From Ectothiorhodospira lacustris (GTDB lineage: Bacteria; Pseudomonadota; Gammaproteobacteria; Ectothiorhodospirales; Ectothiorhodospiraceae), in assembly GCF_022227845.1 (NCBI RefSeq), contig NZ_JAJNQN010000013.1:1-64000 (forward strand): a DNA stretch of 64,000 bases, given 5' to 3'. Below the pieces are notes generated by a model, which saw only the letters and a program-made list of their open reading frames with translations, searched no databases and was not told where the DNA came from. The position numbers and the translations under genes are program-made. Position 1 is the first letter of the stretch; the number at the start of each line of letters is the position of its first letter. Of this stretch, positions 44,094 to 52,964 are shown in pieces.

Positions 44094-45431
44094 TCAGACC
44101 ACCTTTCCGGACACCGGTTGGGCACATTTCCCCAGTACCGCCGTGCCGGGGCGCAGATTGCGCTGCTGACGCCGTTCCCGCGCCCGGTCCAGATCCGAGT
44201 CCGTGGCAAGCGCTTCCGCGCCCAATAGTGGCGGCCAAGTGACGCCGGTATGTCCCTTCAGGCCCGGCAGGGGCTGATAGAAATTCCCGTTGGCCTGGTT
44301 ATGGGCCAGCAGCCAGGCACGAAACCGCTTGAACAACGCCTTGTCCACTTCCCCGGGGTTGTTCCAGAAACTGTGCAGGGTACCCTGATGGGTCAGCCCC
44401 GGCATGTGATAAACCGGGTCACCCAGTACGCACACCGGGGTGCCGTGCAGGATGGAAGACAGGCCCACGGTGCTGTTGATGACCACCGTGCCGCGGGCGC
44501 GCTCCAGCAGCATGGGCAGATGGACGTCGTGCACGTAGTCAACCCGCCCCTGGAGTTGATACTTGGCGGTCAGACGGCGGATGAGCGGGCCATATTCCCG
44601 ATAGCCCCGATCCATGGGGTGATGCTTGATGACCAGGCGCTGATCCGCCGGCGCATGTTCGGCGAAGGAGCGCATCACGTCTTCGATGAAGGTCGGGATG
44701 TCGCGAAAATCGGAGTGGACCCGGATCTGGGCATCGTTGTGGGTCTGCAACGGGACCAGGAAGAAACTCCCCGCCGGGGCGTCCTGGAGTGACTGGGCCA
44801 CCTTGCGTTCCCGTAGCTTGAACCAGTGTTTGCGCCACAGGCTCCGGGTCCAGACAAAGGCCTCGGACAGTGGATGCAGGGGGCGATGGTGCTCATAGCC
44901 GGGAAAGCGACGGATCAGGACATGGCTGGCAATGGAATAAAGCGTGGCATAGATGCCCGCCCACAGCACCGGCCAGGTGGCGCGGGCCCAGGTGGCCGTT
45001 TCCACCTCGTGAGGGGCGAAACGACGGTAGTGATCCGGGTCCCGCGGCAAGGAGGAGTAGCTGTTCACCCCGTCCTGCTCCAGGGTGATGTGATCCGGAC
45101 GCAGGTACCCTTCCTCGAATACGTACAGACGGACCTTGAGAAAACGGATGACGTGGGGCACTACGGCATGATAGGGACGGCAGTCACCGAAGAGCATCAC
45201 GGCATCGTAACCGCGATCCGCCAGCAGGCCGGCCAGGTAATCCGGCCAGTCCTTGAGGGTGCCGCGATAATTGATGGCACGGAACGGATAGAACAGCTGG
45301 TCGCCGGCACAGAAGTTGATCTTGTCCACTTCGGCTCCGGCAGCCTCCAGATCTTTTCTCAGGCGCCAGAAGAAAGGCCCCATGGGCCCCTGCAGCAAAA
45401 GTACACGCTTGCCCGAAAATTGCGACAGCAC
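44094..45431 (-). CDS. KpsS-like capsule polysaccharide protein
   Basis: A 445-residue protein of the capsule biosynthesis/export family typified by KpsS/LipB, which adds Kdo to the lipid anchor of group 2 capsules. Recognisable are VLLLQGPMGPFFWRLRKDLE, FPFRAINYRGTL, VFEEGYLRPDHITLEQDGVN, VIKHHPMDRGYREYG and GTVVINSTVGLSSILHGTPV. The start is GTG at 45431 with GAGAGG seven bases before it. It is not next to kpsC, kpsD/E/M/T homologues in this window. Confidence 0.82.
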   Translation of the reverse strand: MLSQFSGKRVLLLQGPMGPFFWRLRKDLEAAGAEVDKINFCAGDQLFYPFRAINYRGTLKDWPDYLAGLLADRGYDAVMLFGDCRPYHAVVPHVIRFLKVRLYVFEEGYLRPDHITLEQDGVNSYSSLPRDPDHYRRFAPHEVETATWARATWPVLWAGIYATLYSIASHVLIRRFPGYEHHRPLHPLSEAFVWTRSLWRKHWFKLRERKVAQSLQDAPAGSFFLVPLQTHNDAQIRVHSDFRDIPTFIEDVMRSFAEHAPADQRLVIKHHPMDRGYREYGPLIRRLTAKYQLQGRVDYVHDVHLPMLLERARGTVVINSTVGLSSILHGTPVCVLGDPVYHMPGLTHQGTLHSFWNNPGEVDKALFKRFRAWLLAHNQANGNFYQPLPGLKGHTGVTWPPLLGAEALATDSDLDRARERRQQRNLRPGTAVLGKCAQPVSGKVV

Positions 45432-45438
45432 GACGACC

Positions 45439-45453
45439 TCTCAACCGTTGAGA
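45439..45453. promoter_or_regulatory. Palindrome over the KpsS-like gene's ribosome binding site
   Basis: TCTCAAC-C-GTTGAGA has seven-base perfect arms and overlaps the GAGAGG ribosome binding site of the KpsS-like gene. It could be an operator or a small RNA hairpin limiting translation; nothing else supports either. Confidence 0.35.
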
Positions 45454-45581
45454 ATAGGAGCCGCGGGGATTCCGACCGGCCCTCGATCCATGGAGGGTAA
45501 AATTTGCCGACAGTATAGCATCCTGATCCGAAATGGTGCTTTGCAGTGCACCACAGAATTGGGTTTTCTTTTTCATCCCCG

Positions 45582-45760
45582 GCTGGATTCCCGCTTTCGC
45601 GGGAATGACGGATCTGATGCCTGGACGCCCGCCTGCGCGGGAATGACGGATCTGATGCCTGGATGCCCGCCTGCGCGGGAATGACGACCTGCCGAATGAC
45701 TTCTTCACTCGTCACTCCCGCGAAAGCGGGAGCCCAGAACCCTCGGTCACGGGAATGACG
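45582..45760. repeat. Cluster of REP half elements
   Basis: Four or five half-palindromes occur in a row: GGATTCCCGC...GGGAATGACG at 45585-45610, two GCCCGCCTGCGCGGG variants near 45627 and 45665 set 38 bases apart, GTCACTCCCGCG...GGAGCCCAG at 45711-45736 and a remnant near 45750. They fill the 420-base gap between the divergent KpsS-like and outer-membrane genes. The CCTGCG loop version is a distinct subfamily. Confidence 0.85.
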
Positions 45761-45852
45761 GCCTGCACGAAGGCATTTGGTGAGCACAACTTGACCCCTT
45801 GCAGGGATCAGGTTAGAAACCTGCCTTCGTCCACGGGGTGAGAGAAACGTCC

Positions 45853-46545
45853 ATGTTGAAAGGATCCACCTGCCGGGCCGGCTTGCGCGGGACTTTATCC
45901 TTCTCCAGCCAACACCTTGCCACCGCCCTGCTCTGCTGCCTGCTTGTGGTAAGCGGGCTATGGCATGGACCCGCCGCAGCCGCCGACGCACCGGCTCGGG
46001 ATCTGACCCTGTACGCCGGTCAGGGGGTGGACTCGGATCTGCTGCAGATGCCCAAGAAGCTGGTGGATGGCTCGCTGGATTATGAGTCCAGCTATTTTAC
46101 CGCCCTGGGCTTTCGTCAGCAGACCCCTACCCCGGATTTCATCGACACCGCCTTTGGCTGGATCGGGGTGTCCGGGGTGACCACCGGCGCCGAGGCCATT
46201 GTGGTCAGGCATTATGGATTGCAGGACAACTGGGAGCTGAATGTGGCCTATGTGCTGGCCAGCCCCCAGGGAGAACTGGGGCCTGTGCGACTGCGGGCGG
46301 CGATGAGCCTGGGGCTGTCCTATGCCTTCGGCAATCCGGCCTATGAGGATGGCCCCAAGGATGACCCGGAGCGGCGTTACCGTTTCCAGAATTACAATGG
46401 CTACGAAGTGGAATGGGGGCTGGTGAGGTATCCTCAGTTGAGCTTCATCACCCGGGTACATCACCGGTCCGGGATCTATGGTGTGATTGCCCCTCGGCGG
46501 GTAGGCTCCAATTTCGTGACCTTCGGGCTGCGGTATCACTGGTAA
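45853..46545 (+). CDS. Putative outer-membrane beta-barrel protein
   Basis: A 230-residue exported protein. After the start the signal peptide has a hydrophobic stretch ([17 protein letters not shown]) and a likely cleavage after PAAAADA. Alternating polar and hydrophobic strands follow, and the chain ends in an aromatic residue (FGLRYHW), typical of barrels. The layout (LTLYAGQG near the mature N terminus; [13 protein letters not shown] near the end) is reminiscent of lipid A deacylase PagL-like proteins, whose active site is a His-Ser-Glu triad. HHRSG is present, but I cannot confirm the triad. It is followed 22 bases later by rmlB. Confidence 0.6.
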   Translation: MLKGSTCRAGLRGTLSFSSQHLATALLCCLLVVSGLWHGPAAAADAPARDLTLYAGQGVDSDLLQMPKKLVDGSLDYESSYFTALGFRQQTPTPDFIDTAFGWIGVSGVTTGAEAIVVRHYGLQDNWELNVAYVLASPQGELGPVRLRAAMSLGLSYAFGNPAYEDGPKDDPERRYRFQNYNGYEVEWGLVRYPQLSFITRVHHRSGIYGVIAPRRVGSNFVTFGLRYHW

Positions 46546-46567
46546 ACATCAGGATTTGATCCGACCC

Positions 46568-47641
46568 ATGCGCAAAACCTTTCTCGTCACCGGCGGCGCC
46601 GGTTTCATCGGCTCCGCCGTGGTCCGTGAGCTGATCACATCCACCGATCACCGGGTGGTGGTGGTGGACAAGCTCACCTATGCGGGCAACCTGGAATCCC
46701 TGGCCCCCGTGGCCGACAGTGACCGCTATCACTTCATCCATGCCGACATCTGCGATGCCCGGGCCATGGCGGCGGCCTTTCGCGATCACGCGCCGGACAT
46801 CGTCATGCACCTGGCGGCAGAGAGCCATGTGGATCGCTCCATCGACGGCCCGGCGGCCTTCATCGAGACCAACATCGTCGGTACCTATACCCTGCTGGAG
46901 GCCGCCCGCGGCTACTGGAAAGCCCTGCAGACCGACCGGCCCGACAAGGCCGACGGGTTCCGCTTCCATCACATCTCCACCGACGAGGTCTACGGCGACC
47001 TGGAAGGCCCGGACGGCTTGTTCACCGAAACCACGCCCTATGCCCCCAGTTCCCCCTACTCCGCCAGCAAGGCCGGTTCCGATCACTTGGTGAGGGCCTG
47101 GCAGCGCACCTACGGCCTGCCGACCCTGGTCACCAACTGCAGCAACAATTACGGTCCCTACCACTTCCCGGAAAAACTCATCCCGCTGATGATCCTCAAT
47201 GCGCTGGCGGGCAAGCCCCTGCCGGTCTACGGCGACGGTGGTCAGATCCGCGACTGGCTGTATGTGGAGGACCACGCCCGCGCCCTGATCCTGGTGGCCT
47301 CCCAGGGGCAGCCCGGCGAGACCTACAACATCGGCGGCCATAATGAAAAGACCAACCTAGAAGTGGTGCATACCCTGTGTGACCTGCTGCAGACGGTGCA
47401 GCCCCCCGCCTTCGGGGGTCATTATCGAGACCTGATCACCTTCGTGCAGGACCGCCCCGGCCATGACCGGCGCTATGCCATCGATGCCGGCAAGATCGAG
47501 CGGGAACTGGGCTGGACACCCCGGGAGACCTTCGAATCCGGCCTGGGCAAGACGGTGCGGTGGTATCTGGACAACGCCTCCTGGTGGCAGCATGTGCTGG
47601 ACGGCAGCTACCAGGGAGAACGACTGGGGACCGGCGTATGA
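46568..47641 (+). CDS. rmlB: dTDP-glucose 4,6-dehydratase
   Basis: A 357-residue SDR-type dehydratase, the second step of dTDP-L-rhamnose synthesis. NAD loop TGGAGFIGS at 8-16, [23 protein letters not shown] (catalytic T-D-E), [12 protein letters not shown] with the Y-x3-K pair, and [15 protein letters not shown] are all present. ATG 46568 was chosen over an upstream in-frame TTG. Its TGA overlaps the ATG of rmlD. Confidence 0.97.
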   Translation: MRKTFLVTGGAGFIGSAVVRELITSTDHRVVVVDKLTYAGNLESLAPVADSDRYHFIHADICDARAMAAAFRDHAPDIVMHLAAESHVDRSIDGPAAFIETNIVGTYTLLEAARGYWKALQTDRPDKADGFRFHHISTDEVYGDLEGPDGLFTETTPYAPSSPYSASKAGSDHLVRAWQRTYGLPTLVTNCSNNYGPYHFPEKLIPLMILNALAGKPLPVYGDGGQIRDWLYVEDHARALILVASQGQPGETYNIGGHNEKTNLEVVHTLCDLLQTVQPPAFGGHYRDLITFVQDRPGHDRRYAIDAGKIERELGWTPRETFESGLGKTVRWYLDNASWWQHVLDGSYQGERLGTGV

Positions 47642-48513
47642 ACATCCTGATCCTGGGTGCCACCGGCCAGGTGGGTTTTGAACTGCTGCGGGCCCTGTCT
47701 CCGCTGGGATCGTTGATCGCTCCCACCCGTGCCCAACTGGACCTGTCCAGTCCGGATGCGGTGGCCGGGGCCTTGCGGGCCATCCGTCCGGAACTGATCG
47801 TCAACGCCGCTGCCTGGACGGCGGTGGACGCGGCCGAGACGCAGCGCGAGGCGGCCTTTCGCCTGAATGCCGAACTGCCGGAACAGCTGGCCTGCTTTGC
47901 CGCCATCGCCGGCATTCCGCTGATCCACTATTCCAGTGACTATGTCTATCCCGGCGACGGGGATGCACCCTGGCGGGAAGACAGTCCCACCGGGCCCCTG
48001 TCCGTGTACGGGGAAAGCAAGCTGGCGGGGGATCAGGCGGTGATGACCGGCGGGGCCGCTCATCTGATCTTCCGCACCAGTTGGGTGTACAGCGCCCGGG
48101 GCAACAATTTCATGAAGACCATGCTGCGGCTGGGCCAGGAACGGGACAGCCTGAAGGTGGTGAATGATCAGATCGGCGCGCCGACCCCGGCCCGTCTGAT
48201 TGCCGAGGTCACCGCCCTGGCGGTCTACCGGCGGCGGCTGGGGCGGGGCATCGAGGGGCTGTATCATCTGGCGCCCCATGGGGAGACCAGTTGGCATGGG
48301 TTTGCCTGCGAGATCTTCCGACGGGCGGCAGAGTCGGGGATGGCATTGAAACTCACCCCGGCCCAGGTGGCGGCGATCCCCAGCAGTGATTACCCCACCC
48401 CGGCACGGCGGCCGGGCAATTCGCGGTTGTGCGTGAAGAAGCTGGAGACCGATCTGGGCATCGAGCTACCCCACTGGGAGCCGCAGTTGTTGCTGACTCT
48501 AAGGGAGCTTTGA
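47638..48513 (+). CDS. rmlD: dTDP-4-dehydrorhamnose reductase
   Basis: A 291-residue reductase completing dTDP-L-rhamnose. [13 protein letters not shown] at 4-16, [24 protein letters not shown] and [12 protein letters not shown] with the Y-x3-K pair identify it, together with [14 protein letters not shown]. The ATG overlaps the rmlB stop (ATGA), showing translational coupling. It ends four bases before the stop of the convergent SulP gene. Confidence 0.96.
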   Translation: MNILILGATGQVGFELLRALSPLGSLIAPTRAQLDLSSPDAVAGALRAIRPELIVNAAAWTAVDAAETQREAAFRLNAELPEQLACFAAIAGIPLIHYSSDYVYPGDGDAPWREDSPTGPLSVYGESKLAGDQAVMTGGAAHLIFRTSWVYSARGNNFMKTMLRLGQERDSLKVVNDQIGAPTPARLIAEVTALAVYRRRLGRGIEGLYHLAPHGETSWHGFACEIFRRAAESGMALKLTPAQVAAIPSSDYPTPARRPGNSRLCVKKLETDLGIELPHWEPQLLLTLREL

Positions 48514-48517
48514 CGAC

Positions 48518-50644
48518 TCACCCTCCCTGCGAGCTGTAGCCCTTTTCTTCCCGCCCGGTTTCCGGCGGCTCACCGGCGCCCTGCTCCGCCAGACGCCCTT
48601 CCAGGGCGCGGATCGCGGCGTCGGTGGAGGGGAACATGAACCCCTCCCCCACCTGCTCATACAGACCGGTGCGCTTCATCACCTCCACCACCTGGGGCTT
48701 GAGACCGGCAAACACCAGACTGATGTCCCGGTTGCGCAGCCGCCAAATCAGATTGCGCACCACTTCCTCCCCCGAGGCATCCAGCTCATTGATCCCGGAG
48801 GCGATGATGATCACGTAACGGGCCTTGGGGTGACGCGCCAACAGGCCCAGCATGGCGTCTTCGAAATAGGGCACGTTGGCAAAGTACAGCGAACCGTCGA
48901 AACGAATGATGCAGATGCGCTCTTCCTCACCCTTGCCGTGGATGCGGGCATCCGCCAGGGTGCCCTCCGGGGTGCGGGCCAGTTCATACACCCGGGGATG
49001 CATGGTCCGGTACAGATACAGCACCAGGGCCAGACCGGCGCCGATCAGGATGCCCTTGTCCAGGCTCGGTGCCAGGGCCAGGGTGGCGGCAAAGGTGACC
49101 AGGGCCGCCATGCCGTCATGCCAGTGGGCCGCCCAGGACTGGCGCAACCCCCGCAGGTTCAGCAGGCTGGCCACGGCCATGATGATGATCCCCGCCAGCA
49201 CCGCCTGGGGCAAATGGTACAGCCAGGGGGTGAAGAACAGGATCACCAGTAGCACCAGCAGGCCGGTGAAGATGGAGGACATGCCGGTACGCGCCCCGGA
49301 GGCCAGGTTGATGGCCGAGCGTGAGAAGGAACCGCTCACCGGATAGGCCTGACTGAAACTGCCCACCACCTTGGCCAGCCCCTGGCCGATGAGTTCCTGG
49401 TTGGGGTCGATGCGCTGGCCGGTGCGGGTGGCCATGGCCTTGGCAATGGCGATGGCCTCGGTAAACCCCACCAGGGCGATGACGAAGGCAGTGCTCAGTA
49501 ATGCCGTCACCATGTCCCAGCTCAGCTGTGGCAGGGCCAGGGGCGGCAGGCCGGCGGCCACCTGCCCCACCACGTGACCCCCGCCATTGAGATGGATGAG
49601 ATTGTCGCGCACGGCGGTGATGCGCCAGACGGGACCTTCCGGTGCCAGCCCCGGTGGCAGCTGATCGGCCAGGTAGAACCCCGGATGCTCGCCCCCGGCC
49701 CGGCGCAGGGGCAGCCCATGGAGTTCCCGCTGCAGGTGGCTGATGGTCTCGGCCCGACGCCGGCTGTCGTAGATGAGCACATCCACCTGATGGCGATGAT
49801 TCAGGGCCTCCATGGGCGGCAGTTCGTCCAGGGTCTTTTTCAGGGTGCGGATCTGGGCATCCTCGGTCCTGAGTACCGTTTTCTGGGTATCGAGTTGGAT
49901 CACCAGTTCCTGCACCTGGCCGGAGCGGATGTCTTGCAGGGTGATGGACTGGGTCTTCTCAAAACCGACGGCCCAGCTGATGACCGTGGCCATGACCACC
50001 ACCACCAGCACCCCGGGCACCCGGGGAAAGCGCCGGCGCAGCCCCCACATGGCGAGCATCGCCCCCAGGCCCATGGCCAGGGTGGGCAGATGGGCCTGGG
50101 GGATCTGCATCAGCATGGCCCCGATGTCCTGCAGGAACACCCCGCCGGAGATCATGGGTACGCCGAGGATCTGGTTGACCTGGGAGAGCACGATGATGAT
50201 GGCGGCGGCGTTGGTGAAACCGACGATGACCGGGTGGGAGATGAAGCTTACCAGGACCCCCAGTCGCAGTAGCCCCATGCCCAACTGCAACAGTCCCACC
50301 AGCAAGGCCAGGCTGATGGCCAGAGTGATGTATTCCATGGAGTCCGGGGCTGCCAGGGGGATCAGCGCCGAGGCGGTGAGCAGGGAGACGATGGCCGCCG
50401 GACCGGTGGCCAGTTGGCGGGAAGAGCCCCACAAGGCGGCCACCATCACCGGCAGGAAGGCGGCATAGAGTCCGTAGACGGCGGGCAGTCCCGCCAGCTG
50501 GGCATAGGCCATGGACTGGGGAATGAGCACCATGGCCACGGCCAAGCCCGCCATCAGGTCAGCCCGCAGGCTGCCGAGGGTCATGGGAAACCAGGTCAGG
50601 AAAGGAAACAGGCGTTTGAGGAGGGGCGAGGGGCTGGGGGGCAT
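48518..50644 (-). CDS. SulP-family anion transporter with unusual insertion and STAS domain
   Basis: A 708-residue inner-membrane transporter. The SulP core is clear (IPQSMAYAQLAGLPAVYGLY; GFTEAIAIAKAMATRTGQ; PVSGSFSRSAIN), with a C-terminal STAS domain (IIRFDGSLYFANVPYFED, ASGINELDASGEE). Between about residues 226 and 364 lies an insertion of roughly 100 extra residues, rich in heptad-like coiled coil, where ordinary SulP proteins have a short loop. Family members carry sulfate, bicarbonate or other anions. It is divergently placed upstream of the RuBisCO genes, so bicarbonate uptake is plausible. Confidence 0.9.
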   Translation of the reverse strand: MPPSPSPLLKRLFPFLTWFPMTLGSLRADLMAGLAVAMVLIPQSMAYAQLAGLPAVYGLYAAFLPVMVAALWGSSRQLATGPAAIVSLLTASALIPLAAPDSMEYITLAISLALLVGLLQLGMGLLRLGVLVSFISHPVIVGFTNAAAIIIVLSQVNQILGVPMISGGVFLQDIGAMLMQIPQAHLPTLAMGLGAMLAMWGLRRRFPRVPGVLVVVVMATVISWAVGFEKTQSITLQDIRSGQVQELVIQLDTQKTVLRTEDAQIRTLKKTLDELPPMEALNHRHQVDVLIYDSRRRAETISHLQRELHGLPLRRAGGEHPGFYLADQLPPGLAPEGPVWRITAVRDNLIHLNGGGHVVGQVAAGLPPLALPQLSWDMVTALLSTAFVIALVGFTEAIAIAKAMATRTGQRIDPNQELIGQGLAKVVGSFSQAYPVSGSFSRSAINLASGARTGMSSIFTGLLVLLVILFFTPWLYHLPQAVLAGIIIMAVASLLNLRGLRQSWAAHWHDGMAALVTFAATLALAPSLDKGILIGAGLALVLYLYRTMHPRVYELARTPEGTLADARIHGKGEEERICIIRFDGSLYFANVPYFEDAMLGLLARHPKARYVIIIASGINELDASGEEVVRNLIWRLRNRDISLVFAGLKPQVVEVMKRTGLYEQVGEGFMFPSTDAAIRALEGRLAEQGAGEPPETGREEKGYSSQGG

Positions 50645-50769
50645 GGTCCTGAGAGGGTTGGATGCTCAGTTCATGCCAAAAAGTTTAACACTTATAACTC
50701 GTCACTTCCCGATAAAGCCTTTTTGGATGTTCTGCGTCAGTGATTCCTGGATCCCCAGACATCCCCAGG

Positions 50770-50885
50770 CCCTCAGGCGTCATTCCGGACCCTCAGGCGT
50801 CATTCCGGACCCCAAGAGGTCATTCCGGACCCTCAGGCGTCATTCCCGCCCCCATAGAAGTCATTCCCGCGAAAGCGGGAATCCA
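50770..50885. repeat. 20-bp tandem repeat array ending in a REP half element
   Basis: Units like CCCTCAGGCGTCATTCCGGA repeat head to tail from 50770: two exact, one CCCCAAGAGGTCATTCCGGA, one ending in CCCGC, and a fifth that merges into GTCATTCCCGCGAAAGCGGG at 50860. The array seems to have grown from the REP arm itself. It is not a CRISPR array: there are no spacers. It sits in the 430-base space between SulP and cbbL. Confidence 0.85.
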
Positions 50886-50922
50886 CGTCAGGGAATCCAC
50901 CCTGATCCTCATTCAACAAACC

Positions 50923-50970
50923 ATAAGCTATAACTTATACATACAATCATCATAATTGATTATCTATTAT
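50923..50970 (+). promoter_or_regulatory. A+T-rich cbbL upstream region with dyad
   Basis: ATAAG-N6-CTTAT (50923-50938) is followed by a very A+T-rich stretch with TATTAT near 50965-50970, in otherwise G+C-rich surroundings. The location, about 100-150 bases before cbbL, is where LysR-type CbbR usually binds. No cbbR gene is nearby. The -35/-10 pair cannot be fixed by eye. Confidence 0.4.
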
Positions 50971-51077
50971 ACCCATAGATCATGTAGTCTCTTTTCCATC
51001 GAGTTTCGGTACGCTTTACCCACGACCCGGCTTGACCCGGGACGTGGTTCAAAACATCAAGCCCAAAGGAGTCGATG

Positions 51078-52499
51078 ATGGCAGTCAAGACCTACAGTGC
51101 CGGTGTGAAAGATTACCGCCAGACCTACTGGACCCCGGAATACACCCCCCGGGATACCGATATCCTCGCCTGCTTCAAGGTGACCCCGCAGCCGGGCGTG
51201 GATCGCGAGGAAGCCGCTGCCGCAGTGGCCGCCGAATCCTCCACCGGCACCTGGACCACCGTGTGGACCGATCTGCTCACCGACCTGGATCACTACAAGG
51301 GTCGCGCCTACCACATCGAGGACGTACCCGGTGACGATGAGTGCTTCTACGCCTTCATCGCCTACCCCATCGACCTGTTCGAGGAGGGCTCGGTGGTGAA
51401 CGTGTTCACCTCCCTGGTGGGCAACGTGTTCGGTTTCAAAGCCGTGCGCGCCCTGCGTCTGGAAGACGTGCGCTTCCCCATCGCCTACGTGATGACCTGC
51501 GGCGGCCCGCCCCACGGTATCCAGGTGGAACGGGACATCATGAACAAGTACGGCCGGCCGCTGCTGGGCTGTACCATCAAGCCCAAACTGGGTCTGTCCG
51601 CCAAGAACTACGGCCGCGCCGTGTACGAATGTCTGCGCGGCGGCCTGGACTTCACCAAGGACGATGAAAACGTCAACTCCCAGCCGTTCATGCGCTGGCG
51701 CCAGCGCTTCGACTTCGTCATGGAGGCCATCAGCAAGGCCGAGATGGAGACCGGTGAGCGCAAGGGCCACTACCTGAACGTGACCGCCCCCACCCCGGAA
51801 GAGATGTACAAGCGGGCCGAGTACGCCAAGGAAATCGGCGCCCCCATCATCATGCACGACTACATCACCGGCGGTTTCTGCGCCAACACGGGTCTGGCCA
51901 ACTGGTGCCGCGAGAACGGCATGCTGCTGCACATCCACCGCGCCATGCACGCGGTCATGGACCGGCATCCGCGCCACGGCATCCACTTCCGGGTATTGGC
52001 CAAGATCCTGCGCCTGTCCGGCGGCGACCACCTGCACACCGGCACCGTGGTGGGCAAGCTGGAAGGCGACCGCGCCGCCACCATGGGCTGGATCGACCTG
52101 CTGCGTGAATCCTATATCAAGGAAGACCGTTCCCGCGGCATCTTCTTCGATCAGGACTGGGGCTCCATGCCCGGCGTCTTCGCGGTGGCCTCCGGCGGCA
52201 TCCACGTCTGGCACATGCCGGCCCTGGTCACCATCTTCGGCGACGACTCGGTGCTGCAGTTCGGTGGCGGCACCCTGGGCCATCCCTGGGGCAACGCCGC
52301 CGGCGCCTCCGCCAACCGGGTAGCCCTGGAGGCCTGCGTGCAGGCCCGCAACGAAGGACGTGAACTGGAGAAGGAAGGCAAGGACATCCTCACCGCCGCC
52401 GCCCAGCATAGCCCCGAACTCAAGATCGCCATGGAAACCTGGAAAGAGATCAAGTTCGAGTTCGATACCGTGGACAAGCTGGACGTGCAGCACCGCTGA
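51078..52499 (+). CDS. cbbL: RuBisCO large subunit, form IA
   Basis: A 473-residue large subunit of ribulose-1,5-bisphosphate carboxylase/oxygenase, which fixes CO2 in the Calvin cycle. Catalytic TIKPKLGLS has K168 (spinach K175) and the carbamylated lysine is K194 in FTKDDEN (spinach K201). [28 protein letters not shown] (loop 6) and [19 protein letters not shown] complete the site. AAAGGAG precedes two adjacent ATGs; the second (51078) gives the usual MAVKTY start. The sequence and the QO partners place it in form IAq, the non-carboxysomal type. It is expected to assemble with CbbS as L8S8. Confidence 0.98.
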   Translation: MAVKTYSAGVKDYRQTYWTPEYTPRDTDILACFKVTPQPGVDREEAAAAVAAESSTGTWTTVWTDLLTDLDHYKGRAYHIEDVPGDDECFYAFIAYPIDLFEEGSVVNVFTSLVGNVFGFKAVRALRLEDVRFPIAYVMTCGGPPHGIQVERDIMNKYGRPLLGCTIKPKLGLSAKNYGRAVYECLRGGLDFTKDDENVNSQPFMRWRQRFDFVMEAISKAEMETGERKGHYLNVTAPTPEEMYKRAEYAKEIGAPIIMHDYITGGFCANTGLANWCRENGMLLHIHRAMHAVMDRHPRHGIHFRVLAKILRLSGGDHLHTGTVVGKLEGDRAATMGWIDLLRESYIKEDRSRGIFFDQDWGSMPGVFAVASGGIHVWHMPALVTIFGDDSVLQFGGGTLGHPWGNAAGASANRVALEACVQARNEGRELEKEGKDILTAAAQHSPELKIAMETWKEIKFEFDTVDKLDVQHR

Positions 52500-52564
52500 G
52501 CGGCCTTGCCGGGGGCGGCCGTCGAGCCGCCCCGCCCCCCAGACACTGAACAGAGGATAAGACC

Positions 52565-52897
52565 ATGTCCGAGATCCAGAGCTTCAATCAGTCCGAAAAG
52601 TACGAGACCTTCTCCTACCTGCCGCAGATGACCGCCGACCAGGTGCGCAAGCAGGTGGAATACATGATCAGCAAGGGCTGGAACCCGGCCATCGAACACA
52701 GCGAACCGGAAAATGCCTTCGGCTCCTTCTGGTACATGTGGAAGCTGCCCATGTTCGGCGAGCAGTCGGTGGATACGGTGCTGGCCGAAGTGGAGGCCTG
52801 CAAGAATGAGCATCCCGATCACCTGGTGCGCGTGATCGGCTATGACAACTTTGCCCAGTGCCAGGGAACGTCCTTCGTCGTCCATCGCGGCGAGTAG
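52565..52897 (+). CDS. cbbS: RuBisCO small subunit, form IA
   Basis: A 110-residue small subunit. [20 protein letters not shown] near 13-32, [20 protein letters not shown] and the C-terminal [20 protein letters not shown] are conserved in proteobacterial form IA small subunits. AGAGGATAAGACC precedes the ATG. It lies 65 bases after cbbL and is followed by a hairpin repeat before cbbQ, which could lower cbbQO expression relative to cbbLS. Confidence 0.98.
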   Translation: MSEIQSFNQSEKYETFSYLPQMTADQVRKQVEYMISKGWNPAIEHSEPENAFGSFWYMWKLPMFGEQSVDTVLAEVEACKNEHPDHLVRVIGYDNFAQCQGTSFVVHRGE

Positions 52898-52904
52898 GCT
52901 TTCT

Positions 52905-52941
52905 CCTCACCCCAACCCCTCTCCCCCCAAGGGGAGAGGGG
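52905..52941. repeat. CCCCTCTCCCC-type inverted repeat, copy 2
   Basis: CCTCACCCCAACCCCTCTCCCC, a CCAA centre and GGGGAGAGGGG form a hairpin between cbbS and cbbQ. It is the same family as 44042-44083, in the other orientation. It may attenuate transcription or protect the cbbLS message. Confidence 0.8.
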
Positions 52942-52964
52942 CCTTGGTTCTCCGGGAGTGACTC

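Noticed and set aside
50770-50885. Possible CRISPR array
   Set aside because: Units are directly adjacent 20-mers without spacers and no cas gene is in the window.
51057-52493. A 478-codon frame opposite cbbL
   Set aside because: Mirror frame of RuBisCO with no domain pattern or ribosome site.
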